Made by a program: the position numbers and the translations under genes
Part shown: in pieces, positions 53,171 through 64,000 of the stretch
Layout: each line of letters starts with the position of its first letter
Numbering within the stretch: the first letter of the stretch is position 1
Source of the DNA: Amblyomma americanum
Taxonomy: Eukaryota > Arthropoda > Arachnida > Ixodida > Ixodidae
Length of the DNA stretch: 64,000 bases
Assembly (NCBI RefSeq): GCF_052857255.1
Contig: NC_135505.1
Location: 45,090,520 to 45,154,519, forward strand
Direction: 5' to 3'
The notes under the pieces: model-generated
Database searches by the model: none
Seen by the model: only the letters and a program-made list of their open reading frames with translations
Told to the model about the DNA's origin: nothing

Positions 53171-54084
53171 TCTCCGTCTTCGCTGCGTATGTTACATAGG
53201 TATGCTCTCGTTTTCCTTTTCTTGGCTAGCTGAGCTGTGCACAGTTTTCGTTCCGTCCTTTTCCGGTAACTTGCACGCGCAACGTGCTTCTCCTTCGAGT
53301 AATATTGGTAAACTGCTGCCCGTCACTTGAGAGCTTGCTAAAATTAAAGCAACTAATTCTCGTTCTAGTTTCTTTTGTCTCAAGTTTCCGCCCTGCGTGA
53401 CCACCTGCCATTGGTAGGTACTTTCCTTTGCCATTTCTAGCCCTTCTGTGTCTATTGTGAACTGCGGCTGTATATAGAGCGTTTCGAGAGCGTTTGGTTG
53501 CTAGCGAGACGGAACTCAGTCCCAAATGGAACAAAATCGCGAAAGACGTGGGCTGTTTGCGGCCGAGGCCTGCATATAGCGGTCTCAAGAGAAGCGCCAT
53601 TTCCGCAAGCTGTGCCTTATTCGTGTAGCCGTCTGCTCTTTCCAAAATTCCAGCTCTCTACAGAGTGCCCGACCATTCTATCATAGTCATCATGACCGCG
53701 ACATTCATGTAAGCCTTATGAGAGGCAACCAAAGCTGTGGGAGGATCGCGGCGGTTGAGGCCTGCATAAGCGCGTGCCAATTTTGAGTGTTCGCCCGGCC
53801 ATAGCTATAACCCGGCTAAGTTAACCGGCTATGACACGCAGTGTTTTCGTTTGCGGCGCAGTTAGTTTGCTTCCGTCCACGCCTGTATCCTCAAAATTGC
53901 TTCTTCTACGTCCTGCTTACACAAGTGGACATCACAACATAGGTATCGATTGACTCGAATGATTCCTCATGACCTATGAGAGCTTTATATACAGGTTGTT
54001 TAAATTCGCAGCATTTCTCTATCACCTGATTGATGGTCCAAGCGAGCTTGATCAGCATGCAAGGGAAGAGCGGTGGCCATTTGT
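53171..54084. other. no gene seen
   Basis: At 53805-53835 there is a short imperfect inverted repeat (AACCCGGCTAAGTTAACCGG). Otherwise nothing recognisable. Confidence 0.4.
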
Positions 54085-54095
54085 TGCTTCATTAT

Positions 54096-54900
54096 TTATT
54101 TTATATATTTATTCCTCAAATACCCCTCGGACAGGTGTTTTACATGAGGGGTGGGCAGATTCACAGACGATTTCAAGGATTTGTGGCTCAACAAAGAAAG
54201 ATTTGCAATCACTGTCCTGAAATTTGTCGCACTGGAGTGGTGAACCGTTTCTTCAGGCAGATCATTCCAGTCTTTCGCTGTTTGTGGAAAAAACGAGTGA
54301 ACGTGCGACAATCTGCGCGCTTGAGCCGGTATACAGACTTGGAATGACTTGTCCGGGATGAATGGCTGTGAGCGGGAGATATAACGCTGTCATCAATTGA
54401 AAAATGATAGAACTATGGTAGAGAACGAGCCTGGCTATTTTACGTCGAGTTTGTAGGTTGCGAAGATTTTCATTAGATTTTGCAGCTGCGGCACTAATGT
54501 AGGAAGAATAGTCATTCAAAATAAATAGAGCTGCCCTGTTTTGGATATATTCAATGGAGTTAGAAAGATTAGTCTTATGAGGGCCCAAAACTGAGCATGG
54601 ATATTTTAGCTTGGGCTTTATAAGGGATTTGTAAGCAAGGGTTTTTACGGAAGGGGAGCGGATTTAAGATTTCGCCTTTGAAAGCCGAGAGTGCGGTTAA
54701 CCTCGTTAGATATTTTCGCTATGTGAGAGGACCATGAAATATTCTGTGTTAAAATAAGACCTAGACGTTTTTAAGATGTCATAGAGAATATTGCTGTGCT
54801 ACCAAAAAAATACGTAGGCACTACGTGAGGACGGCGGCGGTGAAAAGTAATTAATGACGTTTTGCTGTCATTTAAAGGCATTAAGAGAGTTTTACATCAT
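54096..54900 (-). pseudogene. LINE ORF2, C-terminal region
   Basis: Two overlapping frames: 54262-54588 (SIEYIQNRAALFILNDYSS, NLRNLQTRRKIARLVLYHS) and 54096-54311 (SFFPQTAKDWNDLPEETV). They are the usual text after the LINE reverse transcriptase, with a frameshift between them. Confidence 0.75.
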
Positions 54901-55415
54901 ATTTCTACTTTTTGTATGTCGCGTTTAAGAATGAGGGCATCTGAACAATCATTAATCGGTCGGTATATAACGCAGTCATCAGCAAACAGACGGATGTTAG
55001 AAGATATATCGTTAGAGAGGTCATTGATGTAGATTAAGAAGAGCAGTGGGCCGAGAACGGAACCCTGAGGCACACCGAAAATCACAGGAGACAGCAGAGA
55101 GGAATGGTTATTTGCGAAAACGAACTGATGATGGCCAATTAAAAAACTACGTAACCAGTTATAGACTAGAGGATGAAGATTTAGGCGAGAAAGTTTCAAG
55201 AAAATTCGTTTACGACGACCCTTGTCAAAAGCTTTCTCAAAGTCTAAAAACAGTGATTCTACAGGTGTGTTGAAGTCTACGTGGAAGCTGATGTCATTGA
55301 TGAATAATGCAAGTTGTGTATCGCAAGATAAATTCTTAAGAAATCCATGCTGACTGGAATGAAAAAAGTTGTTACAAATAAGAAAATTCATGATTTGGCT
55401 AAAAATATGCTCCAT
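54897..55415 (-). pseudogene. LINE ORF2, reverse transcriptase core
   Basis: Intact stretch of 172 codons with QHGFLKNLSCDTQLALFIND, SLFLDFEKAFDKG, GVPQGSVLGPLLFLIYINDL and the catalytic FADDC (54986-54972). The catalytic motifs are preserved, although flanking frames are broken. Confidence 0.85.
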
Positions 55416-56130
55416 CAGCTTAAAACAAACGGTAGTAATAGAAATTTACCGGTAGTCAAGACATGATGATGATGATCCTTTCTTAGGAATTGGAATGGCC
55501 TTACCTGTTTTCCAATCCAGCTGCACCACTCCAGACGAAAGATACTGTTGAAAAATGTACGACAGGATGACACTGGTAATTCCTTTCGTGTTTTTGAGTA
55601 CTTTGGCGTTGATGTCGTTCACTGCAGCAGATGAGGTTAGTTTTCAGGGATTTGATTAATTTGCACATGCCGTGAAGTTCAAAAGTAATCTCTGGCATGC
55701 CAGGATGTTACAGGTTAGGAAAACAAGAAAGATTGCCTTCGGGTTCTTTGGTGAAAACTGAAAAAAAAAGCAGAGTGTAGAGCGGTTGCAACGTCGGTAT
55801 CAGGAATAGGAATGTCGTTTTGGCCAAGTAATCTTATGGATTTCTTCGGGCATGGTTTTATAACTTACACAATTGACCGGGGTTAGTACGCAGCATATCA
55901 GGGAGTGAGGTAGAAAAGAAAGGTCGCTTAGCTTTTGCAGCTAGAGACTGGAACATTTTATCAGCGCTGCGGTATTTTTCCCATGCACTTGAAGTGTTAT
56001 TTTCTTTGGCAATGCGATAGAGTCGTTTTTTTATTGTTGAGGCGCTTTAACGTGTCATTGAACCAGGGGGAAGACGGCCGTTCGGTTACGGTAACTGTGG
56101 GAATATGGGTTTTGTTTAATTCCTGCAATT

Positions 56131-56900
56131 TTATTTAAAAATTAGCCAGTTATCTTCAACTGAACGACATGAGGGTGTATCAAGAGAAGAGAAACTGAAT
56201 TGAGTTAACTTTTCATTGAAAGCGATGTAATCACCTCTGTCGTAGAGGGTTATTTTCTTCTTCACCTTTTTCGGGTACACTATACGTGATTGATAAGTGG
56301 CTTGATTTACGGCATGATCGCTGAGCTCGTGAAAAAAAGTTAGCGTAGAAAGGTTATAAGGATGTGTGGTGAACAAAAGATCGAGCAGACTGGAAGACTG
56401 ATTATTATGCCTTGTTGGGGTGGAGATAGGCTGTGACAAGCCAAACGTAAGGCACGAGTTAAGAAATTAACTTTCGGTGTTGTTTTCGACATTGTTAGTG
56501 CTATGTCCGACCACGTTATTGCTGAAAAGTTGAAATCCCCGAACAGAAGAATTGGTGTACTAGGAAAGAGATGCGCCAGAGTGCCAAGTGCCTTGTGGAA
56601 AAATGCGACAAAGCTTGGGTCGGCGACTGGGGGTCGGTGCTCCTAGTATTAAATATGCTCCTAGTATTAAAGGTGGGTGCGAAGTTTTAGTGCAAACGAA
56701 CAGTATTTCCAACGGACAGGATATATCAATTTTAAAGTAGTGTAGACAACTGTTAGTTGCTATTAACACCTTTCCATCATTGCGAGCGCAGCGGAAGATA
56801 TCAAAGTTAGATAAAAAAATTTGAAGTTCAAGATTGGCGATGCCAGAATTTAACCAATTTTCAGATTAATGACAACGTTGCTATCTGTAGTGGTAACAAA
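56131..56900 (-). pseudogene. LINE ORF2, endonuclease domain
   Basis: Pieces: CPLEILFVCTKT and HPPLILGAY (56560-56769), ILLFGDFNFSAITWSD near 56500-56550 with the catalytic GDFN, and SLLDLLFTTHPY with ELSDHAV (56131-56439), the C-terminal SDH motif. Frameshifted between pieces. Confidence 0.8.
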
Positions 56901-56999
56901 GGTTAGCAACTGAGTGAAGCTTTGACAGAATGCTTCTAATGTTATTATATAAGACGGAAAAATGACATTTGGTGGTTGCTCTTCAGACCTTACGCTTAG

Positions 57000-57359
57000 C
57001 TATACAGGAAGTTCAACAGGTTCCTCAGTAGAGTGGTCATAAACAGAGGTAGTATGTTCAATGGTCAACCTGTCATGTCGAATTTTATAATATTTATCTT
57101 TGGATTTCACAAATTCAACAAGCTTTTTGCGGACGAGCCAAGTGTTTGGTGAATAGTCAGTTGACACACTGAAATTGGTGTCTTTCAGTTTACCTGCTTT
57201 TGCCAGAATACGCTGTTGAACTTTAACTTTGAAATGTGCCAATTTAACAATTATTTCTCTTGACTTATGGGCGGCGAAAGAGCCAATCCTGTGTGCACGT
57301 TCAATGTCGACAGTTTGTAAATCGGTGTCAAGCTTTGTTTTGCAGAATTCAGTTACCAA
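57000..57359 (-). pseudogene. LINE ORF1, C-terminal part
   Basis: The frame of 119 codons reads DIERAHRIGSF, REIIVKLAHFKVKVQQRIL and FSVSTDYSPNTWLVRKKLVE, the RRM/C-terminal RNA-binding region typical of ORF1p in L1-, CR1- and L2-like elements. Upstream coiled-coil text is frameshifted. Confidence 0.8.
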
Positions 57360-57653
57360 ACCCTCAGCTTCATTCCAAGTTTCTTCTTGGCTATGTGATA
57401 CGCCATAGAAGAGAAGATTTGACCTACGGGCCCTATCCTCGAACGCATCCGCTTCTTACGACAGGTGGAAAAGTTTGCATTTTCTTGAGCGACAGATTCT
57501 ACGTCATCTAACTTTTGTTTGAAATCGGGAACAGAGGAACAATCTTGTTCAACTTTTAGAAGCTGGTTCCGAATTTCTTCGAATTCCTTGTCATTTTTGA
57601 TAAATTTGCGTGCATTGCTGTCACTTCATTCAGTAATGATAACTGCCCTGATT

Positions 57654-58037
57654 TCAGTTCCTCGAGTGCAGACTAGTAGTTTCAGTAGAACGAAGATTAG
57701 AGCCAGGGTTTAACTCGACATTGCCCAACAAAACTACCCAAGATAAAGCAACTTCGGCACAGTAATAAGCAATGGATAAACAACAGCGTGGACTCGGCAA
57801 CGCTAAGAGCGCCCGGTAGCGCGCACGGGGAGCATGTAACGAGAAGCAGTCCGTTACCTGCGCGGCAAAGAGGCGATGAATGGGAGCGAAGCCCATCGCT
57901 GCTGCGTTGCCGAGCCCCCTGAAGAGCAGTACAAGCGCACCGCGCCTTTTATTTGACGGGCTGATGTTGTTGGCAATCTGGCAGCTTGCGAACCGAGAGG
58001 CCAATTCGCTGCGCAGATGGGATGCTCCGTAGTGCAC
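57654..58037 (-). pseudogene. LINE N-terminal frame with 2A-like motif
   Basis: Open frame whose C-terminal part reads CLSIAYYCAEVALSWVVLLG followed by NVELNPGS at 57722-57699. The active 2A consensus is D-V/I-E-x-N-P-G-P; here the first Asp is Asn and the last Pro is Ser. 2A-like peptides preceded by a hydrophobic stretch are known at the N-terminus of several non-LTR elements. The present copy is probably inactive. Confidence 0.65.
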
Positions 58038-58256
58038 AGTACAGGGCAGGAGTGCACGGCCGCGACCACACTTTCTGCAGGCGAAGGATCCGGCGAGGTT
58101 GGAGATGCGTCCAAGGAACTTGTATGGTGTAGTTACGGTATGTCGGTTTCACTTAGGTCGTTGGTGGACGAAAAGCAGTCCAGGGCAAGGGTGATTACCT
58201 GCGCGGCAAAGAGGCGACGAATGTGAGCGAAGCCCATCGCTGCTGCGTTGCCGAGC
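57838..58256 (-). repeat. direct repeat in the LINE 5' region
   Basis: About 80 bp at 57838-57918 (CCTGCGCGGCAAAGAGGCGA...) recurs at 58168-58256 with a small indel, spaced about 340 bp apart. It looks like two 5' promoter monomers. Confidence 0.6.
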
Positions 58257-58269
58257 CCACTTGTATACG

Positions 58270-58727
58270 GGGTGTACAACAGCTGTATCTTACCGGTACT
58301 CAACCACGTGGCAGAAACGTGGAGGTTAGCGAAAAGGGTTCAGTTTAAGTTAGGCACAACGATATGAGCCATGGAAATAAAAATGATAGGCGTAACGTTA
58401 AGAGACCGGAAGCGAGCAGAGTTGGTTAGGAAACAAACGCAGGTTAATGAAACCTAGTCGAAATCAAGAGGAAGAAATGGGCTTCGGCAGGGCATGCACT
58501 AGGAAGTCAAGATAACCGCTGGTCTTTGAGGGTAACAGAGTACATTACAAGAGAAGGCAAGCGTAACAGGGGGCGGCAGAAAGTTTGGTGGGCGGATGAG
58601 ATTAAGAACTTTGCGGCCTACTGTAGGCGCAGCTGGCAAAGGACAGGGTTAGAGAGACATGCGAGAGGCTTTTGCTCTGCAGTTGGCTAGGCAGTCTGAT
58701 GATGATGATGGCGACGGTGATGACTGG
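58270..58727 (+). mobile_element. RTE-type LINE, 3' fragment
   Basis: It begins inside ORF2 (AACAGCTGTATCTTACCGGT) and ends in a GATGATGATGATGG tail near 58700. Text such as AACGTTAAGAGACCGGAAG is the reverse complement of sequence in the 50.3 kb copy. Same family as 48036-48426, opposite orientation. Confidence 0.8.
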
Positions 58728-61700
58728 GAATATCACGTTGACTGGAACAGAAAACATTAAACATACACAGAAAGGCAGACAGACGGAGCACGTGCGTTGT
58801 ATTCGCTTTTTCTATCATTCTGTGTACGCTACGTGTTTTCTGTGTCTGTTGTCTAGATATTTTCACTACTTGCTGAGTACTTTTCTTCACAGAAATCTGT
58901 GCTTTGATTTAATAAGATTAGTGATCATCTCAGTGAAGAGCTCTATGAAGCGCATGTGGTAGGTTTATCATTCTTTAGCATTGATTGCACATCCCGTCGG
59001 CGACGAAAGAGGTAGTCTAGAAAACCCAAAACTTTCATTTAGATCAGGCGCGCCCAAAGCGTATTCCTTTAAGCTGACCTGGACCACCAACTTTTCCGTT
59101 TTCTTGTCGCCTTTCGCCAACCTATTACCCTGAACGTGTCATTGACTTATGTTTCTCCCTTCTGGTGTACTCTGCACTGGAGGATCAACTCTTTATTTTA
59201 CGATAAAACCGCCGACCTCCTTGCCAATTGATTTTGGAGCTAAGCAATGTTTACTGTAACGACTACTTGCAGTGCAAAAATTGAAGTAGCTAGTGGAAAT
59301 CAGGTAACTGCAGCTTTGTTCAAAGACTGTTGGGAGCCTGCCCTATAGAAATCTTGCAGGGCTGTCTACGGTGAGGTATTTGAGGCATTATCAAGAATTC
59401 AGTTTCACTCCAGCACTAGGCGCCCTGTTCTATGTCATCCATTGAAGTGCATGGTCTTTGCTGCTAGCTTTTTCGTTTAGGTTTTTTTTTAAAGTAAATC
59501 TTATTCATAGCGTCAGCCACTTTGATCTCTGTGTTTCCTATAACCTCTAAGAGGGAATAATCAACCAAAATGGCAATACAGTAAATAAAATTTAATCGCA
59601 ATCCACTGGTCCACGAATAAACGAATCCAAAAAAATGTTTTAACCTTAAACATTGACTCGCTCCACAAAGATTATTCATCGCATAGCGTAATATTTCGTC
59701 GCGTGAACAATGCCATCTGAAACAGGGCGCGACAGAATATTTTGCAGCAAGATTCAGCTACTTAATAGCGATCAGCGAAGAAATGATGAGAGCGCTCTAT
59801 GCTTACCGACAGTAGCTTCATTTTATGTATTTCATTATTCCTTGATTATATTTATTTCCGGTCACAAAAGCACGTATGAGTTCTTTAGAACTACCGGCGA
59901 AATAAATTCACCCATTTTTTTTAAAGTCGATTTAATGGTCCTTTCTTGCATGTTGATTTGACCTGCACCAATAAGACACCTTAAAGTGCTACGAGTTGGC
60001 GTTTAAAAATTTTCCAGCCGCTGCATTGAGACACGTAACGTCCACAACGACAAGGATTCTCTTAGCCCTGCTTGAAGTACATCGCAGAGGAAATTACCTT
60101 TGGGATACGGGAAAATAGCGGTCTTGACAAACCGGAGTTAACTTGTGAACTCGAGCGCTGGTTTAGGCTTCCTGTTTTGTAGGTATATATAAAAAATGTA
60201 TAGTTAGCCAGAGCGGCCTGTGATTGGTTACAAATCTTACCGCTACCGATATAGAGAAATTTCATTATTCATTGTTCCTTTCAAGGAAAGCGGGAAAATG
60301 TGTGAACAGTTGCGGAACATCTAATTAAACATGTATAAAGCATGGTATTTCTTTGTGCTAACAGGAAATATTATGACATTGACAAAAATTAACGTTGCCT
60401 CGACGTTTAGAGATCTGCGTGCAGTCTCATGCTGTGCACACAATGTAGATGGTATCATCAGCAAAGGCAACGCTAAGATTTTACTCTGCTTTAACACGCG
60501 CCTTCCTCCGTCTGGCCATATACCGACAAGCGACTAATCATCAGCACCACTTTTCTAGAATTTCTTTGTTTTTAGCAAGCCATTGGCCTATAATATCTGC
60601 TGCTCCGCTACCCAAGAATATTCTGGGTGCAGAATTCTCACAGCCAAGTTCAATATTTTAGGTAAGAAAAAATAGGACGAGTGGTTTTGCTGTCTTTTCA
60701 CACGCTAGATAAGTAAAATCTTGGCATGTTCTAAATCTTTTCATTTCTGGTTCACCTAGCACTAATTTCATCTGCACAAATAAAAGCTCTTAAACGGCGC
60801 GTATTCGAGTTTTGCGCGGATTTCTACGGTATATACCTGTACTAAAGCAATACGTTCTACTCTTGAGAGGTCTTTATATCAGAATAATTTTTAGGTAATA
60901 TTCGCGTCCCGTAAAATTTTTACTATATGAAATTTTCTAAGCCTCTGAAAAAGTAGTTGTTCTTACAGGCGTTGTTTTAAATCCTGTAAATATTTGTTTT
61001 GCATTTGGAAGCAAGATTTGTCGTTTGCTTCCCCATTTCTTGTTTTATTTTAGAACCCTGGGTTTCGGCTATAGATATTTGCTTAATTTACCGGGGAACC
61101 GAATCGCGGGCACGGGCACAGCTTCCTGGTGCCCGCTTCTTTAATTACCCTTCAACCTTATAGGATATGCGGTTTAACATTATTTCTTTTTTTCTGTAAA
61201 ACAAACCTCGTCAGCAGCTGTTGCTTCTGTGCTCTTTAGTAGATATAATGTATGTGCAGATCACTGCAAGGATGTTTAAAAATAAGAGAAAAAAATTAGT
61301 GAGATTCACATGCTTTCAAGTGCTTTGATGCATTTTTAACCACTTAAGAGCACAGGACACCATGTAGCACGGACACATGCGCGCCATCGTACCGTAGAGC
61401 GAACAGTACTTTAGGCTTCCACTTCACAAACACCATGAGTTTCTGCATTTAGTACATATTCCAGGGCTCTGTACGAAATTCGAATAGCAGAAGAAGTTAT
61501 TTAAATCATGTTTAGAAGCTACATTGTCACATTCAAAGTGCTTCATGTAAACTGGGGTCGTAGTATATACAAAGGGCCTGAGGACGATACAAGTTCTACA
61601 CTCCCAGTCTCCTTCTACGGTGTTGAATCCATACAAGCATTGTATTTTATTCATATGATGCATCGCTCACAGGTTAAATTTTTTTCTGAATTTTTCCGGT

Positions 61701-62031
61701 GAAAAGTGAGGGATATTTTTCCAGCCTAATAATGAATACAAATCGGCTTATTATGCAAAAATATCTGGCGTTATGGTTTTACCCGGTTATAATCTGCAGC
61801 ACAAAGAAATTTACAATAGTAGTTCGTATTTAGACGCTACATTTTTCTCAAGATTTCTTTAACAACATGAAACTCGCAGGATCCACTGAAATATTATTCA
61901 CGAAGTAAGACTTTTTTCGGGCGATATTTATAATCTTTCTTCGCGTACGTCACGAATCTCTGACGGGGGTACTGCAGAGTCTGAAAAATGACCTGCTTGC
62001 ATTTACTTGCAACGTGAAAAACATTCCACAT
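58728..62031. other. no gene seen
   Basis: AT-rich stretch of 3.3 kb. The only structured item is a hairpin at 61106-61136. Frames such as 61424-61663 (minus strand, Cys-rich) have no recognised domain. Confidence 0.4.
61106..61136 (+). other. 8-bp GC-rich hairpin
   Basis: GCGGGCAC (61106-61113) pairs perfectly with GTGCCCGC (61129-61136) around a 15-nt loop in otherwise AT-rich DNA. Confidence 0.6.
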
Positions 62032-62495
62032 CAAAGCAACCAATTTAAGCATCGACGGTACTCGGGTCGGGACGTCGTGATTATGAACGCGCTTAATAGA
62101 GTGACTCCCATAAAACGTCATGCTACCCATGCTTCGGCCCTTCATTTCAAAATCGCGCGTTTAAGGTATCTTCATATTCGTCCGCCTCATTAAAACGAGG
62201 GTTTTAAAATACGTTTGATAACCGTAATTGAGGGCAGACACCTCTCTGGAATGTGAACTCGTTTAGCAAAAATTGCAAGCCAAGATTTTCAAGAAAACTT
62301 ATATTCGTGGCGAAATGGTGCTTTGCGCAAATTTAGAAATATCTTCGGGGTGTAAAAACCGCGTATAAAAATAAAATTGAAAATTGGTTTTCAGTAAATT
62401 AAGCAGTGCAGTAGCATCCTCACATATCTCGGTGGACGCCCGAACCGCGCCGTATGGAAAGGGATAAAGGAGGGAGTGGAAAAAGAAAGGAAGAA

Positions 62496-62533
<38 letters not shown>

Positions 62534-63690
62534 TGGTTTTTGGGGAAAGGAAAATGTGAAGCATCTGTCTCATACATCGGCGGACACCTGAACCGCGCCG
62601 TAAGGGAAGGGATAAAGGAGAGAGTGAAAGAAGAAAGGAAGGAAAAGGTGCCGTAGTTGAGAGCTCCGGATTATTTTCGGCCACCTGGGGATCATTAACG
62701 TGCACTGACTTCGCACAGCACAAAGGTGAAAAGAAATGAGTTTTGTCGTACCTTACCAAATGCATAAACATTAAATAAAAAATAATTCCTTATCGTAATA
62801 ATGCGGCTACAGGGCTCATATGTAAACGTGTGTGAATTGCTTTCTTTAATCATTACTCATTACCACAAAAAGTGCATTCAGTGGCAAAATATGTTAGTGA
62901 TTTTTTACACACGTTCAAAACATTAAACATTGCAGCAACCATTTTAAGCACCTAAGATACTCGGATCACGAGGTCGTTGTCATGAATGCGCTTAATACAG
63001 TGACTCCGATAAAACGCTATCTTGGTCTTGGTATGCATGTTTCGGCCCCTCACTTCTAGATCGCGCCTTTAGAGTTATCCTCCCATTTCTCCGCAGCATT
63101 AAACGAGGGTTTGAAAAGATGCTTGAGAACCGTAATTGAGGGCAGACATCTCTCCGGAATAAGAAATATTTTAGCACAAATTGCTAACCAAAATTTTTCT
63201 AAAACTCAATTTCGTGAATAAATGGGGCCTTACCGAAATCTAAAAATATCTTCGGTGTGCAAGAACCTGGTCAGAAAAATGAAATTGAAAATTGGTTTTG
63301 AGGAAGTTAAGTTGCGCAGTAACTGCCTCACACATCTCGGTGGACACCCGAACGGCGCCGTAAGGGAAGGGATAAAGGAGGGAGTGAACGGAGAAAGGAA
63401 GAAATGGCCTAGTCAACGTCTCCGGATTAATTTCGTCCTTCTGGGGATATTTAACGTGCACTAACGTCGCAGAGAACATAGGTGAAAAGAAAGAAGGGAG
63501 CTTTATCCTGCGTAATCTAATGCATAAACATTGAATCATAAATAACTCCTTACCGTACTAAAGCGGGTACAGAACCCATTTGTAAAACTAGTGTGAATTG
63601 CTGTCATAAGTAATCAGTCATTAGCACCAAAAGTGTACTCAGTGAGAAATATGTTATTTATTTTTTACATGCGTTCTTATATAATCTAAC
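62032..63690 (+). repeat. tandem duplication of a tick dispersed repeat
   Basis: Unit 1, about 62032-62931, and unit 2, about 62932-63690, are diverged head-to-tail copies. Both contain CGCTTAATA-AGTGACTCC, TAATTGAGGGCAGACA, CTCGGTGGACxCCCGAAC, GAAGGGATAAAGGA and the TTAACGTGCACT region. Unit 1 has an extra internal copy of the ~110-bp core (62382-62493 and 62532-62641) on either side of an AAT microsatellite. I recognise the core as a repeat common in ixodid tick sequence. Confidence 0.75.
62494..62533 (+). repeat. (AAT)n microsatellite
   Basis: About a dozen AAT units between two copies of the repeat core. Confidence 0.9.
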
Positions 63691-64000
63691 CTTTCTTCTT
63701 CATCATCATCGCTCCTCAGCAGTCCTGTAAATCATGGGCGGCGGCTGATAACGTTGTCTAAATGAAAGAGAATTCAACTTTGGTCACTTTATCGCAAGGC
63801 CAGAGCAACAAGAACGTTATGACGGGGCGCAACAATAAGGGCCGATACTGGAAAATCTCCAGCATCACCACTGCAATGGATCGCCTTCTTTGAGCTTCTC
63901 GCTGCTCTCTTAGCTGGAATACAGTGAATACGCCGTCCAAAATATTCACCAATTGCACCTGTGTGTCTGAAGAGGAATACTGTGCTCCCATCTTTAATGT
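63691..64000. other. no gene seen
   Basis: Flank of the tandem repeat to the window edge. It includes a short CATCATCAT run near 63700. Confidence 0.4.

Larger units (their letters stand above)
54085..58256 (-). mobile_element. near full-length LINE with 2A-like motif (Jockey/I/CR1 group)
   Basis: On the minus strand: a 5' region with a diverged direct repeat, an N-terminal frame with a 2A-like motif, ORF1, an AP endonuclease, a reverse transcriptase with FADDC, a C-terminal region, and a 3' hairpin (ACCCCTC 54122-54128 with GAGGGGT 54146-54152) before an AATAAATA-rich tail. The frames are broken in several places. Clade within the Jockey/I/CR1 group is not settled by eye. Confidence 0.8.

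Noticed and set aside
62299..62771. Minus-strand frames with polytyrosine or polyleucine
   Set aside because: They are translations of the AAT microsatellite within a non-coding repeat.

Overview
The window looks like non-coding-rich arthropod nuclear DNA, most probably from a hard tick (Ixodida). The evidence is a very high load of diverse retroelements (Ty3/gypsy, CR1-like and Jockey/I-like LINEs, RTE LINEs with GATGAT tails, a Penelope-like element), tRNA-derived SINE remnants, and near the right end a repeat that I recognise as common in ixodid tick sequence. There are no bacterial-style operons, no rRNA and no CRISPR. The genus cannot be fixed from the sequence alone.

Layout. 1-1050 is a decayed Ty3/gypsy integrase end. 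1723-8887 is an almost intact Ty3/gypsy retrotransposon: LTRs of 835 and 843 bp that differ at about ten sites by eye, a CAGA target-site duplication, a tRNA-Leu primer site, gag, a textbook -1 frameshift signal, and an unbroken pol. 10425-11500 is a 5'-truncated CR1-like LINE.

The only convincing host gene lies on the minus strand and runs from about 41.6 kb leftwards to at least 12.07 kb. It begins with a promoter-like region, a 76-codon exon encoding a basic cytoplasmic tail and a signal anchor, and a 34-nt micro-exon. These are followed by thirteen exons that alternate strictly between two fibronectin type III (FN3) subtypes: A exons of 324 nt (one of 327) and B exons of 312 nt. Every module intron is phase 1. 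The predicted product is a type II, cysteine-rich, multi-FN3 surface protein, and its 3' end lies beyond the left edge of the window. Its introns hold a THAP-domain, P-element-like DNA transposon (13.5-16.1 kb), a Penelope-like element (22.6-23.6 kb) and a degraded full-length LINE (35.2-39.7 kb).

43.6-64 kb appears to be intergenic transposon graveyard: an internally deleted gypsy relic, three RTE copies, a gypsy reverse-transcriptase scrap, three LINE pieces (one near full length on the minus strand with a 2A-like motif), tRNA-like SINE relics, and a tandem duplication of a tick repeat at 62.0-63.7 kb.

The most interesting items are the alternating FN3 exon array with its micro-exon and one exon whose acceptor has apparently lost an AG dinucleotide, the gypsy frameshift signal, the shared 3' stem-loops of the LINEs, the 2A-like motif, and the THAP transposon with nested inverted repeats.
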